DNA from: Marinobacter nitratireducens | GTDB taxonomy: Bacteria > Pseudomonadota > Gammaproteobacteria > Pseudomonadales > Oleiphilaceae | Direction of reading: 5' to 3' | NCBI RefSeq assembly: GCF_000708045.1 | Contig: NZ_ANIE01000009.1 | Location: forward strand, 310,001 to 374,000 | Length of the DNA: 64,000 bases | In this document: positions 35,451 to 45,071 of the stretch, piece by piece | Layout of the letters: each line of letters starts with the position of its first letter | Position numbering within the stretch: the first letter of the stretch is position 1 | Translations under genes and position numbers: made by a program | The notes under the pieces: model-generated | The model's database searches: none | What the model was told of the DNA's origin: nothing | Seen by the model: the letters and a program-made list of their open reading frames with translations, nothing else

Positions 35451-36848
35451 TTACAGGTCCTTGAACGCCCGAGTGGTGTCCTGCAGGACTTCTTTGGCGT
35501 CGCCTTTCACCATCAGGCTGTTGTCCTTGATGAACAGGCTGTTGGGGATGCCGGCAAAGCCGGGTGACAGGCTCCGCTTCACCACAACGACGGTCTTGGC
35601 CTTGTGAACATCCAGAATCGGCATGCCATAGATCGGGGAGCTGGGCTCCTCGGCTGCGGCCGGGTTGACCACGTCATTGGCCCCGAGAACGATGGCGACG
35701 TCAGCCTGGGGCAGTTCCGGGTTGATGGCGTCCATGTCCTTGAGGTGGTCATAAGGAATTTCTGCCTCAGCCAGCAGTACGTTCATATGACCAGGCATTC
35801 GACCGGCCACCGGGTGAATCGCGTAGCGTACGTTGGCGCCGCGGCTCTCGAGTTGAGACGCCAGCTCTTTCACGGCGTGTTGGGCCTGGGCGACCGCGAG
35901 GCCGTAGCCCGGAACCATGACAACATTTCTGGCGCTGTCCAGCAGCAGCGCGAGGTCGTCCGGGGTTGCGTATTTCACCTTGCCGGCATAGAAATCGCCT
36001 TCGTCGCGACTGGCGGATGCACTGTCGGCCTGTCCAAAGGCTCCGCCGAACAGCACGTTAGGCAGGGAGCGGTTCATGGCTTTGCACATTACGGCGGTCA
36101 GGATCAGGCCCGAGGCACCGACCAGTGAGCCGGTGATGATCAGCCCCTGGTTATCCAGCACAAAGCCGGTAGCGGCGCCAGCCAGCCCGGAGTAGGCGTT
36201 CAGCAGCGCGACGACCACGGGCATATCAGCTCCGCCAATCGGTTGGACCAGCCCGACGCCAAGCAGCAGGCAAAGCCCGACCAGCCCGGCAAGGACCAGT
36301 GGGTGAGCGCCCTGACCGGCGACAAAGAAGGCGCCAATGGTGATCACGGAAAGCAGAGCCAGAAGCGTGACACTCTGCCAGAGCGCTTTCTTGCGGGAGT
36401 CGCCAATGGTTCCGTGCAGTTTCAGCACAGCGACCAACGAACCTGCGATGGTGACGGAACCAATGACGATGGATAGCAGGATCGCGATGGTCCAACCCGC
36501 TGCCCCAAGGTTTGCGCTTGAATGGGCAAAGAGCCAGGTGCTCGCGCCTACGGTCACAGAGGCGGCACCGCCGATGCCGTTAAGGCTGGCGACCAGTTCC
36601 GGCATCTGGGTCATGGCCGTGCGTTTGGCCAGCCAGACACCGATCCCGCCGCCGAGCAGCATACCCGCGATGATGGTGGCGTAGCTGATGATGTCTTTAT
36701 GCAGCAGGGCCGCAACGATAGCGATCAGCATACCGATGGCGGCGATCTGATTGCCGCGCACCGCCGTGTTCGGTTTGGTCATGCCTTTGATGCCGAGAAT
36801 GAAACAAACCGCAGCAGCAAGGTAGGAAAAATTGATCAGTGCAAACAT
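35451..36848 (-). CDS. pntB: Proton-translocating NAD(P) transhydrogenase subunit beta
   Basis: 465 residues. An N-terminal membrane domain (nine or so helices to about residue 265) is followed by the NADP(H)-binding domain III with VVMVPGYGLAVAQAQHAVKEL, AIHPVAGRMPGHMNVLLAEA and VVNPAAAEEPSSPIYGMPILDVHKA. It uses the proton gradient to make NADPH from NADH. It follows pntAB with 2 nt between them, in a three-subunit transhydrogenase of the Rhodospirillum type. Confidence 0.96.
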   Translation of the reverse strand: MFALINFSYLAAAVCFILGIKGMTKPNTAVRGNQIAAIGMLIAIVAALLHKDIISYATIIAGMLLGGGIGVWLAKRTAMTQMPELVASLNGIGGAASVTVGASTWLFAHSSANLGAAGWTIAILLSIVIGSVTIAGSLVAVLKLHGTIGDSRKKALWQSVTLLALLSVITIGAFFVAGQGAHPLVLAGLVGLCLLLGVGLVQPIGGADMPVVVALLNAYSGLAGAATGFVLDNQGLIITGSLVGASGLILTAVMCKAMNRSLPNVLFGGAFGQADSASASRDEGDFYAGKVKYATPDDLALLLDSARNVVMVPGYGLAVAQAQHAVKELASQLESRGANVRYAIHPVAGRMPGHMNVLLAEAEIPYDHLKDMDAINPELPQADVAIVLGANDVVNPAAAEEPSSPIYGMPILDVHKAKTVVVVKRSLSPGFAGIPNSLFIKDNSLMVKGDAKEVLQDTTRAFKDL

Positions 36849-36850
36849 GG

Positions 36851-37141
36851 TTATCCCTTCCGCTTGAACATATTCAGCATGCGATCAGTCACCAGAAATC
36901 CGGCAACGATGTTGATGCTCGCGAGGGTTACGGCAATAAAGCCGAGCACGCCGGCGACCGTCGGTGACAGGTCTGAGCTGCCAGCGCTGATGATGGCGCC
37001 CACGATGACAATGCCGGAGATGGCGTTGGTGCCACTCATCAGCGGGGTGTGCAAGGTGGGCGGGACCTTATTGATCAGCTCGACACCAATAAACAGGGCG
37101 AGAATAAAAATGGTGAAGCTAAGGGCAAACATCTCCATCAC
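36851..37141 (-). CDS. pntAB: NAD(P) transhydrogenase subunit alpha, part 2 (membrane)
   Basis: 96 residues with three membrane helices and the conserved TPLMSGTNAISGIVIVGA. It is the separately encoded membrane part of the alpha subunit. It overlaps pntAA by 4 nt at the start and leads directly to pntB. Confidence 0.94.
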   Translation of the reverse strand: MMEMFALSFTIFILALFIGVELINKVPPTLHTPLMSGTNAISGIVIVGAIISAGSSDLSPTVAGVLGFIAVTLASINIVAGFLVTDRMLNMFKRKG

Positions 37142-38307
37142 GCGGTTTCCTCGGCATTCGATTGTGAATTTTCTGTGTCGGCTTCAGCGGCGGCTTCCTT
37201 CCCATGAAGGACGTTGCCTTCGTGTACAACCCGGGTTGCTGCAACGATGTCATCGGAGGCGTCCGGCGACAGCACGCCATCCGCGCTCATGTTGAGAAGG
37301 AAGGCAGTAATGTTGCGAGTCAAAAGCTGAGAGGCGTGAACGGGAACCCTGGCCGGGTGGTTCGCGTGGCCAACGATGGTGACGCCGTCCTGATCAACCT
37401 TCTCGTTCAGGACCGTGCCCTCAACGTTGCCGCCTTTATCGGCTGCCAGATCGACAATCACTGAACCGCTCTTCATGCGGTGAATCATCTCCTTGTCGAT
37501 CAGCTGTGGCGCTGGCTTGCCTGGAACAGCCGCCGTTGTAATCACGAGGTCTGCCCGTGCTACGCAATCGGCAAGCTGCTTTCTTTGTGCTGCATAGAAC
37601 TCGGCGTCTTGTGCTTTGGCGTAACCGTTATCGCCAGAGGTGTCAGCCTTGGGAACCTCGATCTCAATGAAATCGGCACCGAGGCTGTTCACCTGTTCCT
37701 TGACCTCAGGGCGGAGATCATAAGCTTCGACGACAGCACCCAAACGACGTGCGGTAGCAATGGCCATCAGTCCCGCAACGCCAGCACCAATGACCAGTAC
37801 GCGGGCTGGGTGGATGGTGCCGGCTGCAGTCATCAGCATCGGGAAGTACCGGGGCAGAGCCATAGCACCGCTCAAGACCGCCCGGTATCCGGAAATGCCG
37901 GCCATGGCGCTCAGCACGTCCATTGCCTGAGCGCGGGTTGTTCTTGGCACCAGATCCAGTGCGAATGTCTCGACGGATTGGCTTGCCAGCTGTTGCATCA
38001 GTGGCTCGTTGGACCACGGATCCATAAGGCAGATCAGAGTGGCCTCGGGGCGGATGAGGTCAGCTTCGCCGGGCTCGGGCGCGCGCACCTTGAGAACAAT
38101 CTCGGACTGGCGATAGAGTGCCTCCGCGTCATCGGCAATGATGGCACCGCTGTGGCGGTACTCTTCGTCTGAGAAATGCGCGGCCAGGCCGGCACCACTC
38201 TCGACGACGACTTCAAAGCCGGATTCAATCAGTTGCGTCACGCCTGAGGGGATGATCGCGACCCGGTTCTCGCCGGGGGCTTTCTCCCGCGGAATTCCAA
38301 TCATCAT
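37138..38307 (-). CDS. pntAA: NAD(P) transhydrogenase subunit alpha, part 1 (NAD-binding)
   Basis: 389 residues of the soluble NAD(H)-binding domain I. It starts MMIGIPREKAPGENRVAI and contains MLMTAAGTIHPARVLVIGAGVAGLMAIATARRLGAVVEAYDLR, which is the NAD Rossmann site, and LADKGGNVEGT. Start overlaps the mqo stop (ATGA). A C-terminal charged tail of about 20 residues lies before the stop. It is the first transhydrogenase gene and follows mqo. Confidence 0.95.
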   Translation of the reverse strand: MMIGIPREKAPGENRVAIIPSGVTQLIESGFEVVVESGAGLAAHFSDEEYRHSGAIIADDAEALYRQSEIVLKVRAPEPGEADLIRPEATLICLMDPWSNEPLMQQLASQSVETFALDLVPRTTRAQAMDVLSAMAGISGYRAVLSGAMALPRYFPMLMTAAGTIHPARVLVIGAGVAGLMAIATARRLGAVVEAYDLRPEVKEQVNSLGADFIEIEVPKADTSGDNGYAKAQDAEFYAAQRKQLADCVARADLVITTAAVPGKPAPQLIDKEMIHRMKSGSVIVDLAADKGGNVEGTVLNEKVDQDGVTIVGHANHPARVPVHASQLLTRNITAFLLNMSADGVLSPDASDDIVAATRVVHEGNVLHGKEAAAEADTENSQSNAEETA

Positions 38308-39821
38308 GCGTAAATGCTCCGTTCAGAGGGGGATTGTGAGGACGTCGGTGCCAACCCCAATGTTTCAGAGGTATAGCGCCGGACGCCTTCAAGAAGCTGA
38401 GAGTCGTTTCGTAGAGACTGACCGTAACTTGGGATCAACGCTTGAATTTTCTGGCGTCCTTCGCCATCAAGCAGGTCCGGTAGACACCGCTCGATCACGT
38501 CGAGCATGGCTGACACGCAGGTAGAGGCGCCTGGCGAGGCTCCCAGTAACGCAGCCATGGAACGATCGGCTGTGGCAAGCACCTCGGTGCCGAATTCCAG
38601 TTTGCCCCGGTTTCGGTGATCCGGTTTTATGATCTGAACCCTTTGGCCTGCGCGGTGGATATGCCATTGCTCCGGATCCGCGTCCGGAAGAAAGCCCTGA
38701 AGTTGCCGGATTCGGGCGCTTTTCGAACTCAGGGCTTCTTTGATCAGGTATTGGGTCAATGGCCAGTTGGCGGTAGCGACATCCGCCAGGTTGCGGAGGT
38801 TGTGGGCCCGCACGGATTTCATCAGGTCAGACGGACTGCCTGATTTCAAAAACTTGGTCGTGAATCCGGCAAACGGGCCAAACAGCAGGGCCGGTTTACC
38901 GTCAATGAATCGAGTGTCCAGGTGCGGGACCGACATAGGCGGTGCACCGACGGGAGCCTGGCTATAGACCTTGGCGAAGTGATTGCTTGCGAGGGTTTGA
39001 TCCTTACAGGCCAACCAGAGCCCGGACACCGGGAAGCCACCATAGCCCCGAGCTTCGGGGATGCGGGCTTTCTGAAGAAGATGGAGTGCAGCACCGCCGG
39101 CGCCCACGAAGACAAATTTCGCCGACAGCGACGATTTCTCGCCCGTTACCACATTCTTGAGGGAAACTATCCATCCTTTTGACGTGCGCTTGATATCGAC
39201 GACACGGGTACTGAGGCGTACGTCTGCGTTGTCGCGAAGGGAAAGTGAGTTGCCCAGGGAGCGGGTCAGCGTACCAAAGTTTACATCACTGCCATGACCG
39301 ACCCTCGTCGCGGCTGTCGGTGCGATGGAGGAGCGACCTCCCATGATCAATGGCAGCCAGTCCGACACTTGCGATGGCTGGTCAGAAAACGCCATCTCCT
39401 GAAACAGAGGGTGACGTTCCAGAGCCGCGTGCCTTTTCTTCAGGAACTGGCAGGCTTCCTTACCCTGAACCCAACTGAGATGGGGCACATTCCGTATGAA
39501 CGAATCTGCCTGGGGTAGAGCGCCTTTTTCGACCAGTGAACTCCAGAACTGCAGGGAGATCTCGAACTGCTCGTTGATTTGCAGAGCCCGATCCACGGCG
39601 ATGGCGCCATCCGCACTCTGTGGCGTGTAGTTGAGTTCACAGTAGCCGGCGTGACCTGTGCCGGCGTTGTTCCATGCGTCCGAGCTTTCCTCGCCGAGCC
39701 TTTCCGATTGCTCAATTAACGTCACTGATCGCGAGTTGTCCAGATGTGCGACCAAGGTGGCGAGGGTGGTGCTCATGATCCCGCCGCCAATCAAAAGAAT
39801 GTCGGTATGCTGACCGTTCAT
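38304..39821 (-). CDS. mqo: Malate:quinone oxidoreductase
   Basis: 505 residues. The FAD-binding N-terminus is ILLIGGGIMSTTLATLVAHLD and the family block SDAWNNAGTGHAGYCELNYTPQ follows. It oxidises malate to oxaloacetate at the inner membrane, passing electrons to quinone, and replaces or supplements NAD malate dehydrogenase. Its TGA overlaps the pntAA ATG, so it is probably co-transcribed with the transhydrogenase. The upstream 230 nt carries the promoter region shared with the siderophore locus. Confidence 0.95.
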   Translation of the reverse strand: MNGQHTDILLIGGGIMSTTLATLVAHLDNSRSVTLIEQSERLGEESSDAWNNAGTGHAGYCELNYTPQSADGAIAVDRALQINEQFEISLQFWSSLVEKGALPQADSFIRNVPHLSWVQGKEACQFLKKRHAALERHPLFQEMAFSDQPSQVSDWLPLIMGGRSSIAPTAATRVGHGSDVNFGTLTRSLGNSLSLRDNADVRLSTRVVDIKRTSKGWIVSLKNVVTGEKSSLSAKFVFVGAGGAALHLLQKARIPEARGYGGFPVSGLWLACKDQTLASNHFAKVYSQAPVGAPPMSVPHLDTRFIDGKPALLFGPFAGFTTKFLKSGSPSDLMKSVRAHNLRNLADVATANWPLTQYLIKEALSSKSARIRQLQGFLPDADPEQWHIHRAGQRVQIIKPDHRNRGKLEFGTEVLATADRSMAALLGASPGASTCVSAMLDVIERCLPDLLDGEGRQKIQALIPSYGQSLRNDSQLLEGVRRYTSETLGLAPTSSQSPSERSIYA

Positions 39822-40011
39822 TGTCGGACCTTCTCAATGGTGCCTGAATGAGGGGGGCATACCTTAGTCTAATATCTGATCGATAAAAACTGATTTTTGC
39901 AGACTAATTGATCGATATTGTCGATCTTGGAGGTTTTGGGGAAGAAAAGGGCCTGCATCCAATCGTGGACGCAGATTTACCCTTGATGGGAAATGTAAAA
40001 TAATGTCTAAT

Positions 40012-40030
40012 GCGGTTGCGAATCATTATC
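40012..40030 (+). promoter_or_regulatory. Fur-like box before the siderophore biosynthesis genes
   Basis: The 19-mer ending AATCATTATC matches the classic Fur box GATAATGATAATCATTATC at 13 of 19 positions, with the right half perfect. It lies 22 nt before the aldolase start, where a bound Fur would repress the biosynthesis genes when iron is plentiful. Confidence 0.7.
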
Positions 40031-40051
40031 GTTTAATAAAAGTTGCCGCCA

Positions 40052-40867
40052 ATGCTTACGATTAACCGCACACGTCAATTGATCACGGATGGCTTTCCCG
40101 CCTTTGGACTGCTGAACGCAGTGCCCACGCCATGGATGGTCGAGATGATCGGCCATGCTGGCTATGACTTCGTCATCCTGGACACGGAACACATGTCCAC
40201 CAATCCGGAGTCCCTGGAACACATGATCCGCGCAGCCGAGTGCGCCTCCATCACACCCCTGGTGCGCGTGCCGGGGGTTGATCGTGCTGCTATAACCCGG
40301 GCTCTGGACAGTGGTGCCCAGGGGATAGTCGTACCCCGTATCCGTAACGCCGAAGAAGCATACAACGTTGTCCAGATGGCGCGTTACGCGCCAGCAGGGC
40401 AACGTGGTATCACCGGAGGACGGACGACCGGTTTCGGAACCCTTCCGCTGAAAGAGTACCTCAGCCAGGCAAACCGGGAAGTCCTCATCGTGCTCATGAT
40501 TGAGGATCAGGACGGCCTCGATAACCGGGAAGCCATTCTGGGCGTTCAAGGCGTGGACTGGGTACTTCCGGGCGCAGTCGATCTGTCGCAATCCCTGGGT
40601 TGTCCCGGTGATCCGTTCCATCCGTCGGTTAATGCCGCCATCAGGGCTCTGGCAACGAGTTGCCGTGGGCGAGCGGTGGAGTTCTGCGCCTTGCCCCGAA
40701 GCCCTGAGCAACTTACGGAATGGCGGGCATGGGGTGCGAGAGCCTTTCTCCTGGGCGAAGATCGCAGCCTGCTTTTCAAACACCTCAAGTCCCACCTCGG
40801 GGCCTGCCGCGCCGGGGAGCCGGAGCCCCGCCATCGTTCTTTGACCACCGTTCTTCCTCAAGCCTGA
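40052..40867 (+). CDS. HpcH/HpaI-fold enzyme, SbnG-like (predicted citrate synthase for siderophore)
   Basis: 271 residues; the ATG at this position is preferred over an upstream TTG. The class II aldolase residues align with HpaI with an offset of two: His47 (DTEHMS), Arg72 (LVRVPG), metal ligands Glu151 (MIEDQD) and Asp177 (AVDLSQ). SbnG of the staphyloferrin B locus has the same fold and makes citrate from oxaloacetate and acetyl-CoA. Vibrioferrin contains citrate, so the same role is likely here, but an aldolase for another keto acid is possible. A Fur-like box precedes it, and pvsA starts 13 nt later. Confidence 0.75.
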   Translation: MLTINRTRQLITDGFPAFGLLNAVPTPWMVEMIGHAGYDFVILDTEHMSTNPESLEHMIRAAECASITPLVRVPGVDRAAITRALDSGAQGIVVPRIRNAEEAYNVVQMARYAPAGQRGITGGRTTGFGTLPLKEYLSQANREVLIVLMIEDQDGLDNREAILGVQGVDWVLPGAVDLSQSLGCPGDPFHPSVNAAIRALATSCRGRAVEFCALPRSPEQLTEWRAWGARAFLLGEDRSLLFKHLKSHLGACRAGEPEPRHRSLTTVLPQA

Positions 40868-40880
40868 CGAGAGTCTTTCT

Positions 40881-42092
40881 ATGCGCGACACCGTATTGTT
40901 TCTTGCCCACGTACCCACCCAAGCTCTTAACCTGGGCTTCCTGCCGGCGGCCGAGGCCATGGGGCTGGACGTCATCCTGCTAACCGACCAGGTGGCGACT
41001 CACCACCGCTATTTCAGCCAACCGGAGCTGCCCGCCTATCCGGCACAGATTCTCCAGTGTGATGTATTCAACCCCCTATCAGTACTCGATCTTCTCTCGG
41101 ATATCCCGACGCCGGTGGGCGTGTTTTCCAACAGCGACCATTTGCAGACGGTGACGGCCCTGACCGCAGCCTTCCTGGGCTTACCCGGCAAAGACTGGCG
41201 CACCTGTTACCGGGCCAAGAACAAAGCGGCCATGCGCCGACATCTGCAGAACCTCGATGTCAACGCATGCTGGTTCCGAACCGTGCATGACGAGGCATCG
41301 CTGACCAAAGTGATAGACGAGGTTCCATTCCCCTGCATTGCCAAGCCTCGGGAGGGTGTTGCCAGCCTCAACGTCAGGCGCCTGGAAAACACCACGCAAC
41401 TGCGGTCGTTCTGCGAGCAGTTCTGGCAAGAGCAGCCCGGGCAGCCCTTGCTGCTGGAGGAGTTTCTGCAAGGTCCTGTCCACACCCTCGAAACCATAGG
41501 GGATGGGAGCGGGTTGAACGCGCTGGGCGGGTTTGCCGTGTCGCTTTCCGAACCCCCACATTTTGTTGAGCTTGAGGCGGCCTGGGTGCCCAGCTGCGCC
41601 GGTAGCCCTCACCTGGGAGACATGCTTGAGCAGGTCCGGCATTTCGGAGTGGGCCTCGGCGCCTGTCATTCCGAATTTGTGATAACCGAAAAAGGGCCAC
41701 GACTGATCGAGATCAACTATCGAACCGTGGGCGATGGCCGGGAGTTTCTGCTTGACCGCATGATGAAGCAAGGATTGTTTCGTGCCATCCTCGAGGCCCA
41801 CCTCGGCCGCCCGCTGGCGCTGTCTCCGCCCACGCAGTCAGCCCGAATACGTTATCTCAATGCTCCAACCAGTGGCCGGGTCCGCCGTTCAGCGCCCAAG
41901 CGCAGGGCGCCATGCGGTGATGGCATCGCGGAGTTCGAGCCGCTGAAGGAAGTGGGCGATGACATCCGGCTGACTCATTCAAACAAAGACTACCTGGGCG
42001 TGTTGCGACTGTTCTCGAGTGACGCCGCCAACGTCAGGGATACCCTGGCCGAATGGGCCACAGATCTCGAAGCGGAATGGGAGATCAGCTGA
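40881..42092 (+). CDS. pvsA: ATP-grasp amide ligase, PvsA-like
   Basis: 403 residues. The ATP-grasp fold is suggested by the FPCIAKPREGVASLNVRRL segment (lysine and loop over ATP), LLLEEFLQGPVHTLETI, and the metal-binding RLIEINYRTVGDG. In vibrioferrin assembly PvsA is thought to form one of the amide bonds, probably between alanine and 2-oxoglutarate-derived carbon; this assignment is from memory and is tentative. Its stop overlaps the pvsB start in TGATG. Confidence 0.82.
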   Translation: MRDTVLFLAHVPTQALNLGFLPAAEAMGLDVILLTDQVATHHRYFSQPELPAYPAQILQCDVFNPLSVLDLLSDIPTPVGVFSNSDHLQTVTALTAAFLGLPGKDWRTCYRAKNKAAMRRHLQNLDVNACWFRTVHDEASLTKVIDEVPFPCIAKPREGVASLNVRRLENTTQLRSFCEQFWQEQPGQPLLLEEFLQGPVHTLETIGDGSGLNALGGFAVSLSEPPHFVELEAAWVPSCAGSPHLGDMLEQVRHFGVGLGACHSEFVITEKGPRLIEINYRTVGDGREFLLDRMMKQGLFRAILEAHLGRPLALSPPTQSARIRYLNAPTSGRVRRSAPKRRAPCGDGIAEFEPLKEVGDDIRLTHSNKDYLGVLRLFSSDAANVRDTLAEWATDLEAEWEIS

Positions 42093-43888
42093 TGAAAAAA
42101 GACTCCATGCAAACGTCAACACAGACCGGGCACTATCTGACCCAGAGGTTGATCAATGCCCTGATCCGGGAGGACGTGGCAGGCTGCCAAAGCGGTTCCC
42201 GGGCGGTCAGTTCGGACCGGGTGCCAGGCTGCCCGGAACAACCGGCCACATGGTTACGGTGGGAACTGGCGCGCGGCACTCTGTGGTTGCCTGTACGTGA
42301 GGCGGTCTTCATGCAGACCTGGCAGTGGAGTGGCGACCCACTGCTCTGGCAACCAGCGGACCAACCCGGAAACCTGTCGGCGATGGTTCATTACGGGGAG
42401 ATTCTGCGATGTCTGGCTTCGAACGAACAGGACAACCGGGAACACGGTCTGGATGTCTACATTGATGAGTGTCGAACCGCCGAGGCTCACCACGACCTTT
42501 GCCATGTGGAACAATCCCGGTGGTTCAACGAGATCCGCCGTCAGGGTCAAAGCTGGAAGGACCTCACCCGGCCGTCCGAGCGGCTGCTCCACTTTGAGCG
42601 TCTGGCGGCCTTCCTCGATCACCCGTTTTACCCCAGCGCCCGTGCCAAAAGCGGCTTTGATGAAACGGCGCTGGTGGCGTATGCCCCTGAATTTGCCCCT
42701 CGCTTTCGTTTGCGCTGGCTAGCGGTCCCGACATCGGAGGTCACCGCCCTGGGGCGGCTCCCTGCCTGCTGGCCCGCTTTCAGCGATGTCGGGCTGGACA
42801 ACCGGCTTGCCGCCGACCACCACCTGTTACCCGTACATCCGCACCTGTGGGATACCGCTCTGGGCGATTATCTGGCGGATGCCGGCATTGGCAACGCGGC
42901 CCTTCGTGCGCCAGAACCTGCGCTTTGGGTTCAGCCAACGTTATCCGTGCGGACCCTCCAGCTTGAGGCAGACCCTCAGGTTCATGTGAAGCTGCCTTTG
43001 ACCATTCGCACCCTGGGCAATCGGAACATTCGAACCGTCAAACCGAGCACGCTTTATGATGGCCACACGGTTCAGCAAATTCTGGAGCAGATAGCCAGCA
43101 AGGATCCGGTCCTTGAAGGGGCTTTTACGGTTACCGACGAATCCACAGGCCTGCATGTTGGCGACAAACCCTGGCTTGGCTGCATTGTGCGCCGGTATCC
43201 GGGCGTTTCCGGGCAACGGCAGATTGTTCCCGTGGCCTCGTTGTTAGCCGACAGCCCGGACGGTCGCTGCGTGATCCAGTTGATGGCGGACGAGTTCAGT
43301 GGTGGCAACCTGGCCGAGTGGGTGCGCCAGTACGTCGCCTTGACGCTGAGGGTGCACCTGCGACTCTGGCTGCTCTACGGTGTTGCTCTGGAGTCCAATC
43401 AGCAGAACTCCATGGTGCTGCTGACGCCGGGACGGCCCATGCAACTGCTGTTCAAGGATAACGACGCGCCCAGGTTGTGGCCGGACAGGCTATGCGGCCA
43501 GGTCCCGTCCGTCACGTCAAACGTGGCGCAATTGCGGGATCAACGCATCCTGGTCAACGATGAAACACCCCTGGCGCAGATGTTCACCACTATTACGCTG
43601 CAGCTCAACCTGGCCGTCATCCTCGAGGGCCTGGCCGAACGTCAGCTCGGATCCAGAAGCTTCTGGTATGAGTTGCTTCGCGAGGAGGTGACCCACGGAC
43701 TTGAGCAGCTCGACCGCAAGGGCGTCAACACCAGACCGGCGCGTGAGGTGCTGCTGGAGGATAGCCAGCTATACACCAAATACCTGCTCCGGGCCGGAAG
43801 CCTGGAAAGCAAGTCCCGCACGGGCGCCACGGACATCAATAAGTTCTACGGAAAACTGGCCCCGAACTTTCTCAGGAACGGATTATGA
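42092..43888 (+). CDS. pvsB: NRPS-independent siderophore synthetase (IucA/IucC), PvsB-like
   Basis: 598 residues from the ATG overlapping the pvsA stop, with GGGAG seven bases upstream. The IucA/IucC family blocks are LLPVHPHLWDTALGDYL, KLPLTIRTLGNRNIRTVKPS, GVALESNQQNSMVLL and LLFKDNDAPRLW. The usual EAHxQN appears here as ESNQQN. It should adenylate a carboxylate (citrate-derived) and condense it with an amine or hydroxyl. Its end overlaps pvsC by 4 nt. Confidence 0.87.
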   Translation: MKKDSMQTSTQTGHYLTQRLINALIREDVAGCQSGSRAVSSDRVPGCPEQPATWLRWELARGTLWLPVREAVFMQTWQWSGDPLLWQPADQPGNLSAMVHYGEILRCLASNEQDNREHGLDVYIDECRTAEAHHDLCHVEQSRWFNEIRRQGQSWKDLTRPSERLLHFERLAAFLDHPFYPSARAKSGFDETALVAYAPEFAPRFRLRWLAVPTSEVTALGRLPACWPAFSDVGLDNRLAADHHLLPVHPHLWDTALGDYLADAGIGNAALRAPEPALWVQPTLSVRTLQLEADPQVHVKLPLTIRTLGNRNIRTVKPSTLYDGHTVQQILEQIASKDPVLEGAFTVTDESTGLHVGDKPWLGCIVRRYPGVSGQRQIVPVASLLADSPDGRCVIQLMADEFSGGNLAEWVRQYVALTLRVHLRLWLLYGVALESNQQNSMVLLTPGRPMQLLFKDNDAPRLWPDRLCGQVPSVTSNVAQLRDQRILVNDETPLAQMFTTITLQLNLAVILEGLAERQLGSRSFWYELLREEVTHGLEQLDRKGVNTRPAREVLLEDSQLYTKYLLRAGSLESKSRTGATDINKFYGKLAPNFLRNGL

Positions 43889-45039
43889 GCCAATCTGTTC
43901 TGCCAGTGATCCTGCTCAGCCATTTTATCGCAGCCCTGGTGGCACTGGGGATGCCGCCGTTTTTTGGGCTGATTCTGACGGACACATTTGCGGTTGAGCA
44001 CACCCTTTGGGTGGGGTGGTTCTATGTCATCCCGACGGTTTGCACTGCGGTGGCGGCACCGTTCTGGGGGAGAATGGCGGATCGCTTTGGCCGCCGCTGG
44101 TCGCTCCTGCGGGCCCAAGTGGGGCTCTCGGTGGCGTTCATCGTGGCCGGCTTGGCTCCCGATGTCATCACCTTTGCGGTGGCTTTGATGGCCCAGGGCT
44201 TTCTGGGTGGAACCTTTGCCGCATCGAGTGCGTACCTTTCCACCGTTGCTCGCGGTCAAAACCTGGCTGAGTCACTGAACTGGATGCAGGGCTCGGCCAG
44301 ATCAGCGATGATATTGGCCCCCATTCTTCTCGGCTTTTTCATTACCCGGGTCCCGGCCCAGCATCTGTATCTCTACATGGCCATTCTGCCTCTTATATCG
44401 GCGCTGCTGGTATGGAAGCTTGCCCCGCGAGATCCTGTTTTGGGTAGGCCTGATGACCAGAAACATGCCCGTGAAAAGGCTTCGGCATCCGCCGGCTGGT
44501 TGCGACTGAGGCTGCTTTACTTCGGTTTCAACTTCGCGCTGGTGGCCAGCTTTCCCTACTTCATTCCCTGGACCCAGGCACGAACCGGCATGACCGCCGC
44601 CATGGCCGGAGTTCTCTACAGCCTCCCCCATGCCCTCTACCTGTTGATTCTGGTCAGCCCGCTGCGACGAAGCCAGTGTTTCGGTAAACCGTGGGGCCTG
44701 CCCGTCGGCCTCGCACTGTTCGCCCTGTCCTATGTTATTCAGGCGACGGCAGGGACAACGTCCACCGTTCTCGCCGGTCGATGGATCATGGGGCTGGGCA
44801 TGACGACCTGCCTTTTTGCCCTCAATGCGGAAACCGCAAGCCTCACACGGATGGAAAACGCGGGCCAAAGCTTTGGCGTCCTCGACAGCGCTGGTAAATG
44901 GGCCGGTGTCGCGGCCGGGGTTCTCGCCGGTGTTGCCACGGGCATGAGCAGCCAGACGGCGCCATTCTGGCTCGGCGCCGGTGTGACGCTTCTCACCATC
45001 ACGCTGAGCGTTTACCGGCCCAACCGCTCCCACCACTGA
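43885..45039 (+). CDS. pvsC: MFS exporter, PvsC-like
   Basis: 384 residues with 12 membrane segments and the MFS loop PFWGRMADRFGRRWSLL (DRFGRR). It lies inside the siderophore operon, starting in the ATGA overlap with pvsB. It should export the siderophore across the inner membrane. Confidence 0.85.
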   Translation: MSQSVLPVILLSHFIAALVALGMPPFFGLILTDTFAVEHTLWVGWFYVIPTVCTAVAAPFWGRMADRFGRRWSLLRAQVGLSVAFIVAGLAPDVITFAVALMAQGFLGGTFAASSAYLSTVARGQNLAESLNWMQGSARSAMILAPILLGFFITRVPAQHLYLYMAILPLISALLVWKLAPRDPVLGRPDDQKHAREKASASAGWLRLRLLYFGFNFALVASFPYFIPWTQARTGMTAAMAGVLYSLPHALYLLILVSPLRRSQCFGKPWGLPVGLALFALSYVIQATAGTTSTVLAGRWIMGLGMTTCLFALNAETASLTRMENAGQSFGVLDSAGKWAGVAAGVLAGVATGMSSQTAPFWLGAGVTLLTITLSVYRPNRSHH

Positions 45040-45071
45040 CCATCAAGAACACTTGAATAAGGAGTAAAGCC

